From Halorubrum aethiopicum (lineage in GTDB: Archaea > Halobacteriota > Halobacteria > Halobacteriales > Haloferacaceae): a stretch of DNA of 64,000 nt. Below are positions 8,895 through 17,104 of the stretch, in pieces. Numbering within the stretch: position 1 is the stretch's first letter; each line of letters opens with the position of its first letter. The translations under genes were made by a program, and so were the position numbers. The notes beneath the pieces are model-generated. The model was not told where the DNA came from and did no database searches. It was given only the letters and a program-made list of their open reading frames with translations. The stretch is from assembly GCF_001542905.1 (NCBI RefSeq), contig NZ_LOAJ01000001.1, positions 2,976,001-3,040,000 on the forward strand. Direction: 5' to 3'.

Positions 8895-10817
8895 GTGGAC
8901 CCCGACCGGATCCCCGCCGAGTTCCCGGCCCCGGGCTTCCGCGGCGCACAGGAACGCGCGCTCGCGGACGTCCGGGACGCCTTCGCCGCCGGCAACGACG
9001 TGGTGTTGGTGCGCGCGCCGACCGGCAGCGGCAAGTCCCTGCTCGCGCGGGCCGTGATGGGCGCGGCCCGCGAGGTCGCCGACGCGGCCCCGAGCCAGCC
9101 GACCGACGCCTACTACACCACCCCGCAGATCTCCCAGCTCGACGACGTCGCGGGAGACGACCTCCTCTCCGACCTGAAGGTGATCCGCGGGAAGTCGAAC
9201 TACGACTGCGTCCTCCCCGGCGAGCACGACACGCCGGTCGACCGCGCGCCCTGCGCCCGCGAGCAGGGGTTCGACTGCTCGATCAAACACCGCTGTCCGT
9301 ACTTCTCGGACCGGGCGATCGCCTCGTCGGGTCGCTTCGCCGCCATGACGCTCGCGTACTTCATGCGGACCGCGGGCTCCGAGACCTTCCGCAAGCGCGA
9401 CGTCGTCGTGATCGACGAGGCCCACGGGCTCGCGGAGTGGGCGGAGATGTACGCGACGATCGACCTCTCGCCCGAGCGGGTCCCCGTCTGGGACGACGTG
9501 GGCGTCCCGGACGTGGAACGGGACGCCGGCGACGACGAGGACGCGCTCGACCGCACCGCCCGGTTCGTCGAGAGCCTCCGCGACGTGGCGAAACGCGCGA
9601 AGGACGAGCTGGTCGGACGGCCCGAGCTGAGCCGCGAGGAGGTCGCGAGACGCGACCGGCTCCAGGAGCTGATCTCGGAGCTCGGCTGGTTCCTCGAGGA
9701 CTACCGCGACCTCGACTCGCCGACGACGTGGGTCGTCGACCAGCCCGACGGCGAGGGGTCGGCGATAGCGATCAAGCCGCTCGACCCCGCGCGGTACCTC
9801 AGACACACCGTCTGGGACCGCGGCGAGAAGTTCGCGCTGCTGTCGGCGACGATCCTCTCGAAGGACGCGTTCTGTCGGGGGGTCGGGCTCGACCCCGCGA
9901 ACGTGGCGCTCGTCGACGTCGAACACACCTTTCCGCTCTCGAACCGCCCGCTGTACGACGTGACGCAGGGGTCGATGACGTACGAACACCGCGACGAGAC
10001 GGTGCCGAAGATCGCCCGGCTGATCGTCCGGCTGATGGCGGAACACCCGGACGAGAAGGGGCTGATCCACGCGCACTCCTACGACATCGCCGGGCGGCTC
10101 GTGGAGAGGCTGGGCGAGTTCGGCGTGGCCTCGCGCGTCCGCCGGCACGCGCGGGCGAACCGCGACGCCGAACTGGAGGCGTGGAAGGCGAGTTCGGACC
10201 CCGAGGTGTTCGTCTCCGTGAAGATGGAGGAGGCGCTCGACCTGGAGGGGGATCTGTGCCGCTGGCAGGTGGTGTGTAAGGCACCCTACCGCAACACCAA
10301 CGACTCGCGGGTCGCCCGGCGGCTGGCCGACGGCCAGTGGGCGTGGTACCACCGGACCGCCCTGCGAACCGTGATACAGGCGTGCGGGCGCGTCGTCCGC
10401 GCGCCCGACGACTACGGCGCGACCTACCTCGCGGACGACTCGCTCCTCGACCTGTTCGACCGCGCGGCGGCGGACACCCCGCCGTGGTTCCGCGACCAGG
10501 TCGACGCGATGACGACGCCCGACCTCCCCGCGTTCGACCCGGCGGCCGCGCTCGCCGGGATCGACGCCGATCCGTCGGGGCCCGGTCGCGCCGGCCGCCG
10601 GCGGGGAGGATCGCGATCCACGCCGTCCGGGCGGTCGGAGGGAGCGAACGACAGCAACGGGGCCGCCGGCGGGAGGGCGGCGGGCGGCTCCGGGTCGACC
10701 GGGGGAAGCGGCTCGAACGGAGCGACCGGCGGGGACGGGACGACGCGGACCCGGTCGGAGGCCGACGCGGAGCGGCGAAAGGACCACCCGCTCTCCGACG
10801 TCTGGGGCGACGGCTAG
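8895..10817 (+). CDS. Fe-S cluster superfamily 2 DNA helicase, XPD/Rad3/DinG-like
   Basis: 640 residues from a GTG start. Walker A APTGSGKS (residues 41-48) and the DEAH box (174-177) are clear. Between them Cys105, Cys120, Cys128 and Cys134 have the spacing of the 4Fe-4S domain of XPD/DinG helicases, which couples ATP use to 5'-3' unwinding. Helicase domain 2 ends with QACGRVVRAPDDYG (motif VI). The last 85 residues are a Gly/Ser/Thr-rich, probably disordered tail that ends in a separate acidic-hydrophobic tip (HPLSDVWGDG). Likely role: DNA repair or recombination helicase. A TATA-like gtttaat lies about 30 bases upstream, and the gene is divergent from the ligase. Confidence 0.88.
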   Translation: MDPDRIPAEFPAPGFRGAQERALADVRDAFAAGNDVVLVRAPTGSGKSLLARAVMGAAREVADAAPSQPTDAYYTTPQISQLDDVAGDDLLSDLKVIRGKSNYDCVLPGEHDTPVDRAPCAREQGFDCSIKHRCPYFSDRAIASSGRFAAMTLAYFMRTAGSETFRKRDVVVIDEAHGLAEWAEMYATIDLSPERVPVWDDVGVPDVERDAGDDEDALDRTARFVESLRDVAKRAKDELVGRPELSREEVARRDRLQELISELGWFLEDYRDLDSPTTWVVDQPDGEGSAIAIKPLDPARYLRHTVWDRGEKFALLSATILSKDAFCRGVGLDPANVALVDVEHTFPLSNRPLYDVTQGSMTYEHRDETVPKIARLIVRLMAEHPDEKGLIHAHSYDIAGRLVERLGEFGVASRVRRHARANRDAELEAWKASSDPEVFVSVKMEEALDLEGDLCRWQVVCKAPYRNTNDSRVARRLADGQWAWYHRTALRTVIQACGRVVRAPDDYGATYLADDSLLDLFDRAAADTPPWFRDQVDAMTTPDLPAFDPAAALAGIDADPSGPGRAGRRRGGSRSTPSGRSEGANDSNGAAGGRAAGGSGSTGGSGSNGATGGDGTTRTRSEADAERRKDHPLSDVWGDG

Positions 10818-10868
10818 GCGTGTCCGGAACCCGCGGGCGGGACCGCCCCGCGTAGCAGCCGAACCGAC

Positions 10869-10952
10869 TTAGAGGAAGCTGATCCCCCAGGCGACCATGG
10901 AGCTCACCATGAGGAACGCGAAGAACAGCGCGATGACCTGCTGTCTGTCCAT
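10869..10952 (-). CDS. 27-residue membrane peptide
   Basis: A short reading frame, MDRQQVIALFFAFLMVSSMV then AWGISFL and a stop. The charged MDRQQ start followed by about 20 hydrophobic residues predicts a single membrane helix. Peptides of this kind (MDR... then one helix ending in AYGI or AWGI) are conserved in haloarchaeal genomes as far as I recall; their function is unknown. A TATA-like aattatcg at about 10976-10983 lies 25-30 bases before the ATG, so it has its own leaderless promoter. It converges on the helicase gene. Confidence 0.6.
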   Translation of the reverse strand: MDRQQVIALFFAFLMVSSMVAWGISFL

Positions 10953-11057
10953 ACCCCGTCTCGACGGCAGAGACCGATAATTCCTTCGAGTATCCCCCGA
11001 CGCGGCTGCCGTGTGATGATGTTCCATTATATACATCGCGGCGACCGACGCGACACA

Positions 11058-11070
11058 TTATATCATATAA
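11058..11070. promoter_or_regulatory. AT-rich inverted repeat TTATAT-c-ATATAA
   Basis: A perfect 6-base inverted repeat around one base, in a 100-base AT-rich stretch of the intergenic region between the 27-residue peptide and the DUF7317-like gene. It may be a TATA element plus operator, but the nearer TATA-like ttcataaac (11104-11112) is the better-placed promoter for the gene at 11133. Confidence 0.35.
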
Positions 11071-11132
11071 GGTGTATCATGGTCCTGAATGAATTAGTAA
11101 GCTTCATAAACGTTCACGCAGGATGGGTGGGT

Positions 11133-11324
11133 ATGGCAACGAACGCGCTGTCGAGTGCGCTGACCCTGTACGGTGCGCGAACGCTGACGCTGGAGCAGGC
11201 GGCGACGCAGGCCGGCGTCAGCGAGGCCGAGTTCATCCGGCAGCTGGAACGCCGCGGCATCGAGGTAACCGAGGCCGAGCGCTCGGCAGCGTTCGAGAGC
11301 GACCACACCGCCCGCGCGGACTGA
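11133..11324 (+). CDS. Small UPF0175/DUF7317-like putative DNA-binding protein
   Basis: 63 residues starting MATNALSSALTLYGARTLTL. It carries one compact helix-turn-helix-like unit: LTLEQAATQAGVSEAEFIRQL then ERRGIEV. This is the pattern of UPF0175 and the haloarchaeal DUF7317 family, small proteins thought to act as antitoxin-like or regulatory DNA-binding proteins. No toxin gene is adjacent. ATG 11133 is chosen because ttcataaac at 11104-11112 is a TATA box at leaderless spacing; two upstream in-frame Met codons would place the promoter inside the coding region. Confidence 0.7.
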   Translation: MATNALSSALTLYGARTLTLEQAATQAGVSEAEFIRQLERRGIEVTEAERSAAFESDHTARAD

Positions 11325-11446
11325 ACCCCCCGGTCCGAGCGGCGTCGGCACCGACCTGACGGGTACCCCCACGCCAACTCGCGTTCACTCCCGTTTTTCC
11401 ACCGGCGAGCCGCGGCCACGCGACGACTACCCGCGAGAGACCGTGA

Positions 11447-12553
11447 CTACTCCCGAGGGACCAAGTGAACGTCCTCGCCGTGTTTGAACGCCAACACCGC
11501 GTCCGCGTCGTCGTCGACGAACGCGGGGTTCGGCACCGTCCGCGCCTCGTACGTCTCCGGGTCGAGCACCTGGATCGCGCGCTCGTCCTCGACGGTCACC
11601 ACCGTGGTCTCCTCGGCCTCCTCCCGGCTACCGAGCCGGGTCGCCGTCGGCGTGTCCCCCTCGTCGAACGCAGAGGCGTACTCCTCGCCGCTGGCGAGCC
11701 GGACGCCCCGGATCCGGCCGGAGACGCCGGTGACGAGCACGGGGCCGTCGCCGTCCTCGGGGTCGAGTATCTCCCCTTCCGCGTAGCGCGGGAGCCGAAC
11801 CGCGAACGTCACCCGGTACACCTCGTTGCCGTCGCCGTCCTCCGTGACGAGCGTCGGGTACGACTCGAAGCTCCCCCCCAGCTCCTCCGTGATCCGCGTC
11901 GCGACGTTCTGGGCGAGCCGGTTCGAGGAGAGCTTCACGTCGGGGCCGTCGTCGGTCTCTTTCACCTCCGTGATGAACGCCTCGCGGTCGCCCTTCGCCT
12001 CCTGTTCGGCGACGTACGACTCCGCGATCTCGAGCGCCTCGGCGCGCTCCGCGGCGGTCAGCTCGCGGCCGTCCGCGCGCACCTGGATCACGCCGGCGTA
12101 GTAGCCGCCGGCGATCCGACCGCACCGGTCGCAGGTCCCCCGAGACACCTTCACCGGGACGACCGCCTCCGCCGAGCGGAGCGTCCCGCGGACGACGCCG
12201 GAGAACCGGCAGTGCATCCGGACCGTGTTCTCGTCGACCTGTTCGGGCTCGACGCCCCACTCGACGTCCTCGGCGGCGACGTGGACGCCGAGCGCCTCCG
12301 CCACCTCGTCGACCGCGACGTCGGTGTAGTCGCGCGCGCCCACGTCCCGCCAGGACTCCCCGCGGCGGACCGCCCCGCAGCCGGAACAGACGAGCACCTC
12401 GATCCGGTCCGGGGCGTCCACGAGTTCGAAGTCCTCGAAGTAGCAGTCGTCACACAACAGCGCGTCCCGTCCCGCCGGATCGCCGGGTAAGGGGTCGCGA
12501 CGCTCGGGGACGGCGTCGCCACACCGGGGACAGAACTCCCGCGACTCGCTCAT
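11447..12553 (-). CDS. NMD3-family 60S/50S ribosome-associated zinc protein
   Basis: 368 residues. The N-terminal zinc ribbons are typical: [31 protein letters not shown] and later [13 protein letters not shown]. The middle and C-terminal parts match the archaeal NMD3 family, with a beta-rich eIF5A-like or SH3-like region. In eukaryotes NMD3 escorts the 60S subunit out of the nucleus and clears its P and E sites; in archaea it is presumed to act in late large-subunit maturation. Start ATG 12553 is followed by the first zinc ribbon. It is divergent from the PDCD5 gene with a 124-base shared promoter region. Confidence 0.92.
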   Translation of the reverse strand: MSESREFCPRCGDAVPERRDPLPGDPAGRDALLCDDCYFEDFELVDAPDRIEVLVCSGCGAVRRGESWRDVGARDYTDVAVDEVAEALGVHVAAEDVEWGVEPEQVDENTVRMHCRFSGVVRGTLRSAEAVVPVKVSRGTCDRCGRIAGGYYAGVIQVRADGRELTAAERAEALEIAESYVAEQEAKGDREAFITEVKETDDGPDVKLSSNRLAQNVATRITEELGGSFESYPTLVTEDGDGNEVYRVTFAVRLPRYAEGEILDPEDGDGPVLVTGVSGRIRGVRLASGEEYASAFDEGDTPTATRLGSREEAEETTVVTVEDERAIQVLDPETYEARTVPNPAFVDDDADAVLAFKHGEDVHLVPRE

Positions 12554-12677
12554 GGCCGCGGATACGACGGTGAGCCGTTTAAGCGGCCCGAAGCGTCCCT
12601 CGAGGGAGGCTCCGCGCCCGTCGAGGCGCGACCGATCCTCCGAAATCGTTTTTCGCCCGGACCGAGAAAGCACGGAC

Positions 12678-13028
12678 ATGAGCGGCAACCCCGACGACGA
12701 ACGACTCGAGGAACTGCGCGAACAGAAGCTGGAGGAGCTTCGCGAGCAACAGCAGGGCGACGAGGCGGCCGAGGCCCAACAGGAGGCCCAACAGCGCGCG
12801 GAGGCCCAACAGGAGGCGGTGCTCAAACAGCACCTGACCGACGGCGCGCGCCAGCGGCTCAACGCGGTCGAGATGTCGAAACCGGAGTTCGCGAAGAAGG
12901 TCAAACAGCAGGTCGCCTCGCTGGCCCAGAGCGGCCGCGTCCAGGGACGCATCGACGAGGAGCAGATGCGCGACCTGCTCAAGGAGCTCCAGCCCGACCA
13001 GAAGAGCTTCGACATCCGGCGGCGGTAG
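12678..13028 (+). CDS. DNA-binding protein of the PDCD5/TFAR19 family
   Basis: 116 residues. A Gln/Glu/Arg-rich N-terminal helix ([17 protein letters not shown] with repeated AEAQQEA) leads into the conserved three-helix core, with [22 protein letters not shown] and the ending [17 protein letters not shown], a family signature. Archaeal members bind DNA weakly and may act with ribosomes or chromatin; human PDCD5 is an apoptosis- and CCT-linked protein. Codon-repeat expansions (gaggcccaacag) are visible in the N-terminal helix. Its stop codon is followed at once by the ATG of the PP-loop gene. Confidence 0.93.
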   Translation: MSGNPDDERLEELREQKLEELREQQQGDEAAEAQQEAQQRAEAQQEAVLKQHLTDGARQRLNAVEMSKPEFAKKVKQQVASLAQSGRVQGRIDEEQMRDLLKELQPDQKSFDIRRR

Positions 13029-13622
13029 ATGGAGCTCGCGCTCCTGTACAGCGGGGGGAAGGACTCCTCGCTCGCCGCCGCCCTGCTCGACCGCTTTTAC
13101 GACGTTCGGTGCGTGACGGGCAGCTTCGGGCTCACCGACGACTGGGAGCACGCCGAGCGCGCGGCCGCGGAGATCGGCTTCCCGTTCGAGCGGATCGACC
13201 TCGACCGCGCGGTCGCCGAGGAGGCGGCGGAGCGCATGATCGCCGACGGCTACCCCCGAAACGGGATCCAGCGAGTCCACGAGCACGCCCTCGAGACCAT
13301 CGCCGAGCGCGACGTCGACGCGATCGCCGACGGGAGCCGCCGGGACGACCGGGTGCCGACGGTCTCGCGCGCGCAGGCACAGAGCCTGGAGGATCGCCAC
13401 GGCGTCGACTACATCTCCCCGCTCTCGGGGTTCGGCCGACACGCGGTCGACCGGCTCGTGGAGGCGACCTTCGAAGTGGAACAGGGCCCGAGCGAAGAGG
13501 TCCCGAAGGCCGACTACGAGGACGAGCTGCGGGCGCTCATCGCCGAGGAACACGGCGAGGAGACGGTCGCCGACGTGTTCCCGGACCACGACCAGACGTA
13601 CGTCCGCGGGCGGAACGACTGA
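13029..13622 (+). CDS. PP-loop ATP pyrophosphatase-type protein (COG2117-like)
   Basis: 197 residues. The PP-loop motif SGGKDSS is at residues 8-14. Later SRRDDRVPT, PLSGFGRHAVDRLVE and a terminal region rich in acidic residues fit the archaeal COG2117 group, once predicted to be a tRNA thiouridine-synthesis subunit. N-type ATP pyrophosphatases adenylate tRNA bases or amide substrates, so an RNA-modification role is likely but unproven. Its ATG follows the PDCD5 TAG with no spacer, so the two are translationally coupled. As I recall, the same pair occurs in other haloarchaea, suggesting a functional tie to translation. Confidence 0.82.
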   Translation: MELALLYSGGKDSSLAAALLDRFYDVRCVTGSFGLTDDWEHAERAAAEIGFPFERIDLDRAVAEEAAERMIADGYPRNGIQRVHEHALETIAERDVDAIADGSRRDDRVPTVSRAQAQSLEDRHGVDYISPLSGFGRHAVDRLVEATFEVEQGPSEEVPKADYEDELRALIAEEHGEETVADVFPDHDQTYVRGRND

Positions 13623-13713
13623 CTGCGCGGTCGCCAGGGACCGCGTCGAGCCGACCCCGCGACCCGCCTACGGAGCCGGAACGGCTTTCGGTCCCGGACG
13701 GCTACGTCGAGAC

Positions 13714-14169
13714 ATGGCATCCGACCGCGTCGTCGAGCTGCTCCGAAAGGCGTACGCCGACGAGATCGAGACCGTGATGAACTACCAGACGAACGCGATC
13801 GTCCTCGACGGCGTGCGCGCCGAGGAGATCAAGGAGAGCCTCAAGACGGACATCCAAGAGGAGCTCGGCCACGCCGAGCAGCTCGGCCAGCGGCTCAAAC
13901 AGCTCGACGCGCGGCCGCCGGGCTCCGCGGAGTTCACCGCCAGTCAGGACTCGCTTCAGCCGCCCGAGGACTCGACGGACGTGCTCGCCGTCATCGAGGG
14001 CGTGCTCGACGCCGAGGAGGACGCGATCGCGACCTACCGGGACCTGATCGACGCCGCGGAGGCCGCGAACGACCCGGTCACCGAGGACCTCGCCGTGACG
14101 CTCCTCTCCGACGAGGAGGCCCACCGCACCGAGTTCCGCGGGTTCCAGAAGGAGTACCGGACCGACTGA
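13714..14169 (+). CDS. Ferritin-like di-iron domain protein
   Basis: 151 residues of four long acidic helices. Iron-ligand patterns are visible: DEIETVMNY in helix 1, EELGHAEQ in helix 2 (Glu plus ExxH), AEEDAIATYRDL in helix 3 and DEEAHRTEF in helix 4 (ExxH). This is the bacterioferritin/rubrerythrin-type di-iron site; no rubredoxin domain follows, so electrons would come from a partner. Possible roles are iron storage, peroxide removal or a Dps-like function. No iron box is seen upstream; the next gene, hisS, starts 51 bases later on the same strand. Confidence 0.85.
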   Translation: MASDRVVELLRKAYADEIETVMNYQTNAIVLDGVRAEEIKESLKTDIQEELGHAEQLGQRLKQLDARPPGSAEFTASQDSLQPPEDSTDVLAVIEGVLDAEEDAIATYRDLIDAAEAANDPVTEDLAVTLLSDEEAHRTEFRGFQKEYRTD

Positions 14170-14220
14170 GGCCGGATCCGAAAGGATGGTTTCAAGCGGG
14201 CGCTCGCCGAACCCGCGTCC

Positions 14221-15543
14221 ATGTACGAGGGACTCAAAGGCTTTCGCGACTTCTATCCCGGCGAGCAGTCCGCCCGCCGGGAGGTGACCGACGCGATCGA
14301 GGGGGCGGCCGCGCGGTACGGCTTCCGCGAGGTCGCCACGCCCGCCTTGGAGCGGACGGAGATGTACGTCGACAAGTCCGGGGAGGGGATCGTCGAGGAG
14401 CTGTACGCCTTCGAGGACAGGGGCGGTCGCAAGGTGTCGCTCACGCCCGAGCTCACGCCGACGGTCGCCCGGATGGTCGTCGCGAAGGGCCAGGAGCTCT
14501 CGAAGCCGATCAAGTGGATGTCGACCCGCCCGTTCTGGCGCTACGAGCAGGTCCAGCAGGGCCGGTTCCGCGAGTTCTACCAGACCAATATCGACGTCTT
14601 CGGCTCCTCGGCACCGGAGGCCGACGCGGAGGTGCTCGCGGTCGCCGCGGACGCTCTGACCGACCTCGGGCTCACCGGCGACGACTTCGAGTTCCGCGTC
14701 TCCCACCGCGACGTGCTCGGCGGGCTCGTCCGCGCGCTCGCCGACGACCCCGAGGCCGTCGACGTCGAGGCCGCGATCCGCGCGGTCGACAAGCGCGCGA
14801 AGGTGGACGACGGCGAGTACTTCGGCCTCCTCTCCGACGCCGGGCTCGACCGCGCGACCGCCCGCGAGTTCGACGACCTGATCACGGGCGTCGACGACCC
14901 CGCCGACCTCGACGCGGTCGCCGAGGCGGGCGGCGAGGACGTCGAGGCCGCCGTCTCGAACCTCCGGAGCGTGCTCGCCGCCGCCGACGACTTCGGAGCG
15001 GGCGAGTTCTGTGAGATATCGCTCACGACCGCCCGCGGGCTCGACTACTACACCGGCGTCGTCTTCGAGTGTTTCGACTCCACCGGCGAGGTGTCCCGCT
15101 CCGTCTTCGGCGGCGGCCGCTACGACGACCTGATCGAGAGCTTCGGCGGCCAGCCCACGCCCGCCGTCGGGGTCGCGCCCGGTCACGCGACGCTCAAGCT
15201 GCTGTGTCAGCGCGCCGGCGTCTGGCCCGACGAGGAGCTCTCGACGGACTACTACGTTCTCTCCGTCGGCGATACCCGCGCGAAGGCGGCCGAGATCGCG
15301 CGCGACCTCCGCGCGCTCGGCGACGACGTGGTCGTCGAGACCGACGTCTCGGACCGGTCGTTCGGGTCACAGCTCGGCTACGCCGACTCGATCAACGCCG
15401 AGACGGTGGTCGTCGTCGGCGAGCGCGACCTCGCGAACGGCGAGGTGACGGTGAAGGACATGGCGAGCGGCGACGAGACGACCGCGCCGGTCGCGGAGTT
15501 CCCGCCCGACTCCAGCCTGCCGACGTACGAGGACTACGAGTAG
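14221..15543 (+). CDS. hisS: Histidyl-tRNA synthetase
   Basis: 440 residues, a normal class II HisRS. Motif 1 region GFREVATPALERTEMY, motif 2 WRYEQVQQGRFREFYQ, the His-A signature ARGLDYYTG and motif 3 GGGRYDDLIESFGG are all present, followed by the anticodon-binding domain (LSTDYYVLSVGD to the end). It charges tRNA-His. A promoter-like ggtttcaag lies about 30 bases before the ATG. Its last ten bases overlap the 3' end of the convergent HAD gene. Confidence 0.97.
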   Translation: MYEGLKGFRDFYPGEQSARREVTDAIEGAAARYGFREVATPALERTEMYVDKSGEGIVEELYAFEDRGGRKVSLTPELTPTVARMVVAKGQELSKPIKWMSTRPFWRYEQVQQGRFREFYQTNIDVFGSSAPEADAEVLAVAADALTDLGLTGDDFEFRVSHRDVLGGLVRALADDPEAVDVEAAIRAVDKRAKVDDGEYFGLLSDAGLDRATAREFDDLITGVDDPADLDAVAEAGGEDVEAAVSNLRSVLAAADDFGAGEFCEISLTTARGLDYYTGVVFECFDSTGEVSRSVFGGGRYDDLIESFGGQPTPAVGVAPGHATLKLLCQRAGVWPDEELSTDYYVLSVGDTRAKAAEIARDLRALGDDVVVETDVSDRSFGSQLGYADSINAETVVVVGERDLANGEVTVKDMASGDETTAPVAEFPPDSSLPTYEDYE

Positions 15544-16226
15544 GTCGGTCGGCCGTCCGACACCGCCTCCGGGACCGCGGAGAGCGACTCGACGGTCTCG
15601 ATCGGATCGGCCCCGATCCGCTCGAAGGGGTCGTTCGCCCGGTTCACCCAGACCGTCTCCATCCCCGCGCTCCCCGCGCCCGCGACGTCCCAGGCGTTGC
15701 CGGAGACGAGCCAGCAGTCGCCGATCGCCGCGTCGAGGTCGGCGGCCGCGGCCTCGTACACCGCGGGAGCCGGCTTGAACGTCCCGGCGGCGTCGGCGCT
15801 TAAGAGCGCGTCGAGCGCGCCGTCGAGCCCCGCGTTCCCCGCCAGCGTCGACAGCATCTCCGGGTTCCCGTTCGAGAGCACGGCGACGGCGTGCCCGTCG
15901 GCCGAGAGGGACTCCAGGACCTCCGTCGCGCCGGGGAACGGCTCCAGGCTCTCGTACGACCGAAGGATCCGGTCTCTCGTCTCCCCGTCGGGCGCGAGGT
16001 CGTACCGGTCGAGCGCGAAGTCGAGCGCGTCCCGCGTCACCGACCAGAACGGGCGGTACGACTCCATCAGCGCGAGCTGGTAGCTGTACCGGAGCTGTCT
16101 GGAGCGCCAGGTCGACTCCACCGCGTCGACGAGCCGGTCGGCGACGTCCAGCTCCCGGCGCAGCGTCCGCGTCACGCTCGCCGTGTCACAGAGCGTGCCG
16201 TACATGTCGAAGCAGATCGCGGCCAT
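15534..16226 (-). CDS. HAD-superfamily hydrolase, haloacid dehalogenase type II-like
   Basis: 230 residues. The nucleophile motif is FDMYGTL (Asp at residue 7), motif II is VLSNGNP, the lysine is in AAGTFKPAPAVY and motif IV is near CWLVSGNAWDVAGA. The order and the WDVAGA ending match (S)-2-haloacid dehalogenases, which release halide from 2-haloacids, but related HAD proteins act on phosphate esters, so the substrate is uncertain. It converges on hisS with a 10-base overlap. A second, diverged member of the same family lies at 20491-21174. Confidence 0.85.
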   Translation of the reverse strand: MAAICFDMYGTLCDTASVTRTLRRELDVADRLVDAVESTWRSRQLRYSYQLALMESYRPFWSVTRDALDFALDRYDLAPDGETRDRILRSYESLEPFPGATEVLESLSADGHAVAVLSNGNPEMLSTLAGNAGLDGALDALLSADAAGTFKPAPAVYEAAAADLDAAIGDCWLVSGNAWDVAGAGSAGMETVWVNRANDPFERIGADPIETVESLSAVPEAVSDGRPTYS

Positions 16227-16304
16227 GTGACGGGCGTGGGCGTCGACGGGAAAGAAACCGGGGGATACCCGCGATCCGCGCGGGGAGAAACGGTGATCGG
16301 CGGC

Positions 16305-17072
16305 TCACGCCCACCGGATCCGGTCGAGAAGCGTCGCCGTCGCGGACGCGTCGAACCGCATCGGTCGCCGCCACCACGGTCCCTTCCCGGAGTCGCTCGA
16401 GAGGTCGGTGACGAGGTCGTTCGCCTCCGCTCCCGACGCCGAGGTGCTCAGCGGGACGGCGCGCTCGAAGAGGCCGGATTCGGTCGGATCGCCGGCGACG
16501 ACGACCCGCGCGTCGAAGGGGTCGCGTTTCAGGTGGGCGTTCGTCGGGGCGGCCCCGGCGGCCATCTCCCGGTCGGGGTCCTCGATCACCCGATCGACCC
16601 GGATCCCTGCGAGCAGGTACGCGCCCCAGTCGGGCGCGAGGTCGTCGTCGACGACGGTGCCGGCGTCGACGACCGCGTCGCCGTCGCGGTCCGGTTCCGG
16701 TCCGGGCCAGTCGGCCGGCCGGAGCGAGAGCGTGGCGTAGAACAGCAGCCAGTCGCCCGGCTCGAGGTCGGCGATCGGCGCGGCCTTTATCGCGTAGGGA
16801 TCGCCGTAGGTCGCGCGCTCGCGGCCGTGGACGCCGGGGAACTCCGGGTCCATGTGGACCGGACGGTCGCGGAGCGACGCGGGGAGCGAAAAGGGGAGGT
16901 CGAGGTCGGCGTACGTCGGGAGCGGCTCGTCGACCGGGAACCGGTCGCGAGGGAGCGTCGCCGCCGACTCGGGGATCGGGACGTACGCGAAGGACCCGTC
17001 GGGGTACACGGGCCCGCGGAAGCCGGGCTCGTTGGTGTTGGCGGCGACGTTGACGGCGACGGCGCGAGGCAT
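16305..17072 (-). CDS. Nmad3-like putative nucleotide-modification protein
   Basis: 255 residues starting MPRAVAVNVAANTNEPGFRG. The early segment GPVYPDGSFAYVPIP, the middle ERATYGDPYAIKAAPIADLEPGDWLLFYATL and the end GPWWRRPMRF fit the nucleotide modification associated domain 3 (Nmad3) group. Those proteins were proposed, from genome context in phages and bacteria, to make or handle modified bases; biochemical proof is lacking. Here there is no phage neighbourhood: it sits just downstream of a hexapeptide acyltransferase (32-base gap, same strand). A different role in haloarchaea is quite possible. Confidence 0.65.
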   Translation of the reverse strand: MPRAVAVNVAANTNEPGFRGPVYPDGSFAYVPIPESAATLPRDRFPVDEPLPTYADLDLPFSLPASLRDRPVHMDPEFPGVHGRERATYGDPYAIKAAPIADLEPGDWLLFYATLSLRPADWPGPEPDRDGDAVVDAGTVVDDDLAPDWGAYLLAGIRVDRVIEDPDREMAAGAAPTNAHLKRDPFDARVVVAGDPTESGLFERAVPLSTSASGAEANDLVTDLSSDSGKGPWWRRPMRFDASATATLLDRIRWA

Positions 17073-17104
17073 GGACGACCGAACGGAAGCCGGGTTCGAC
17101 CCGG

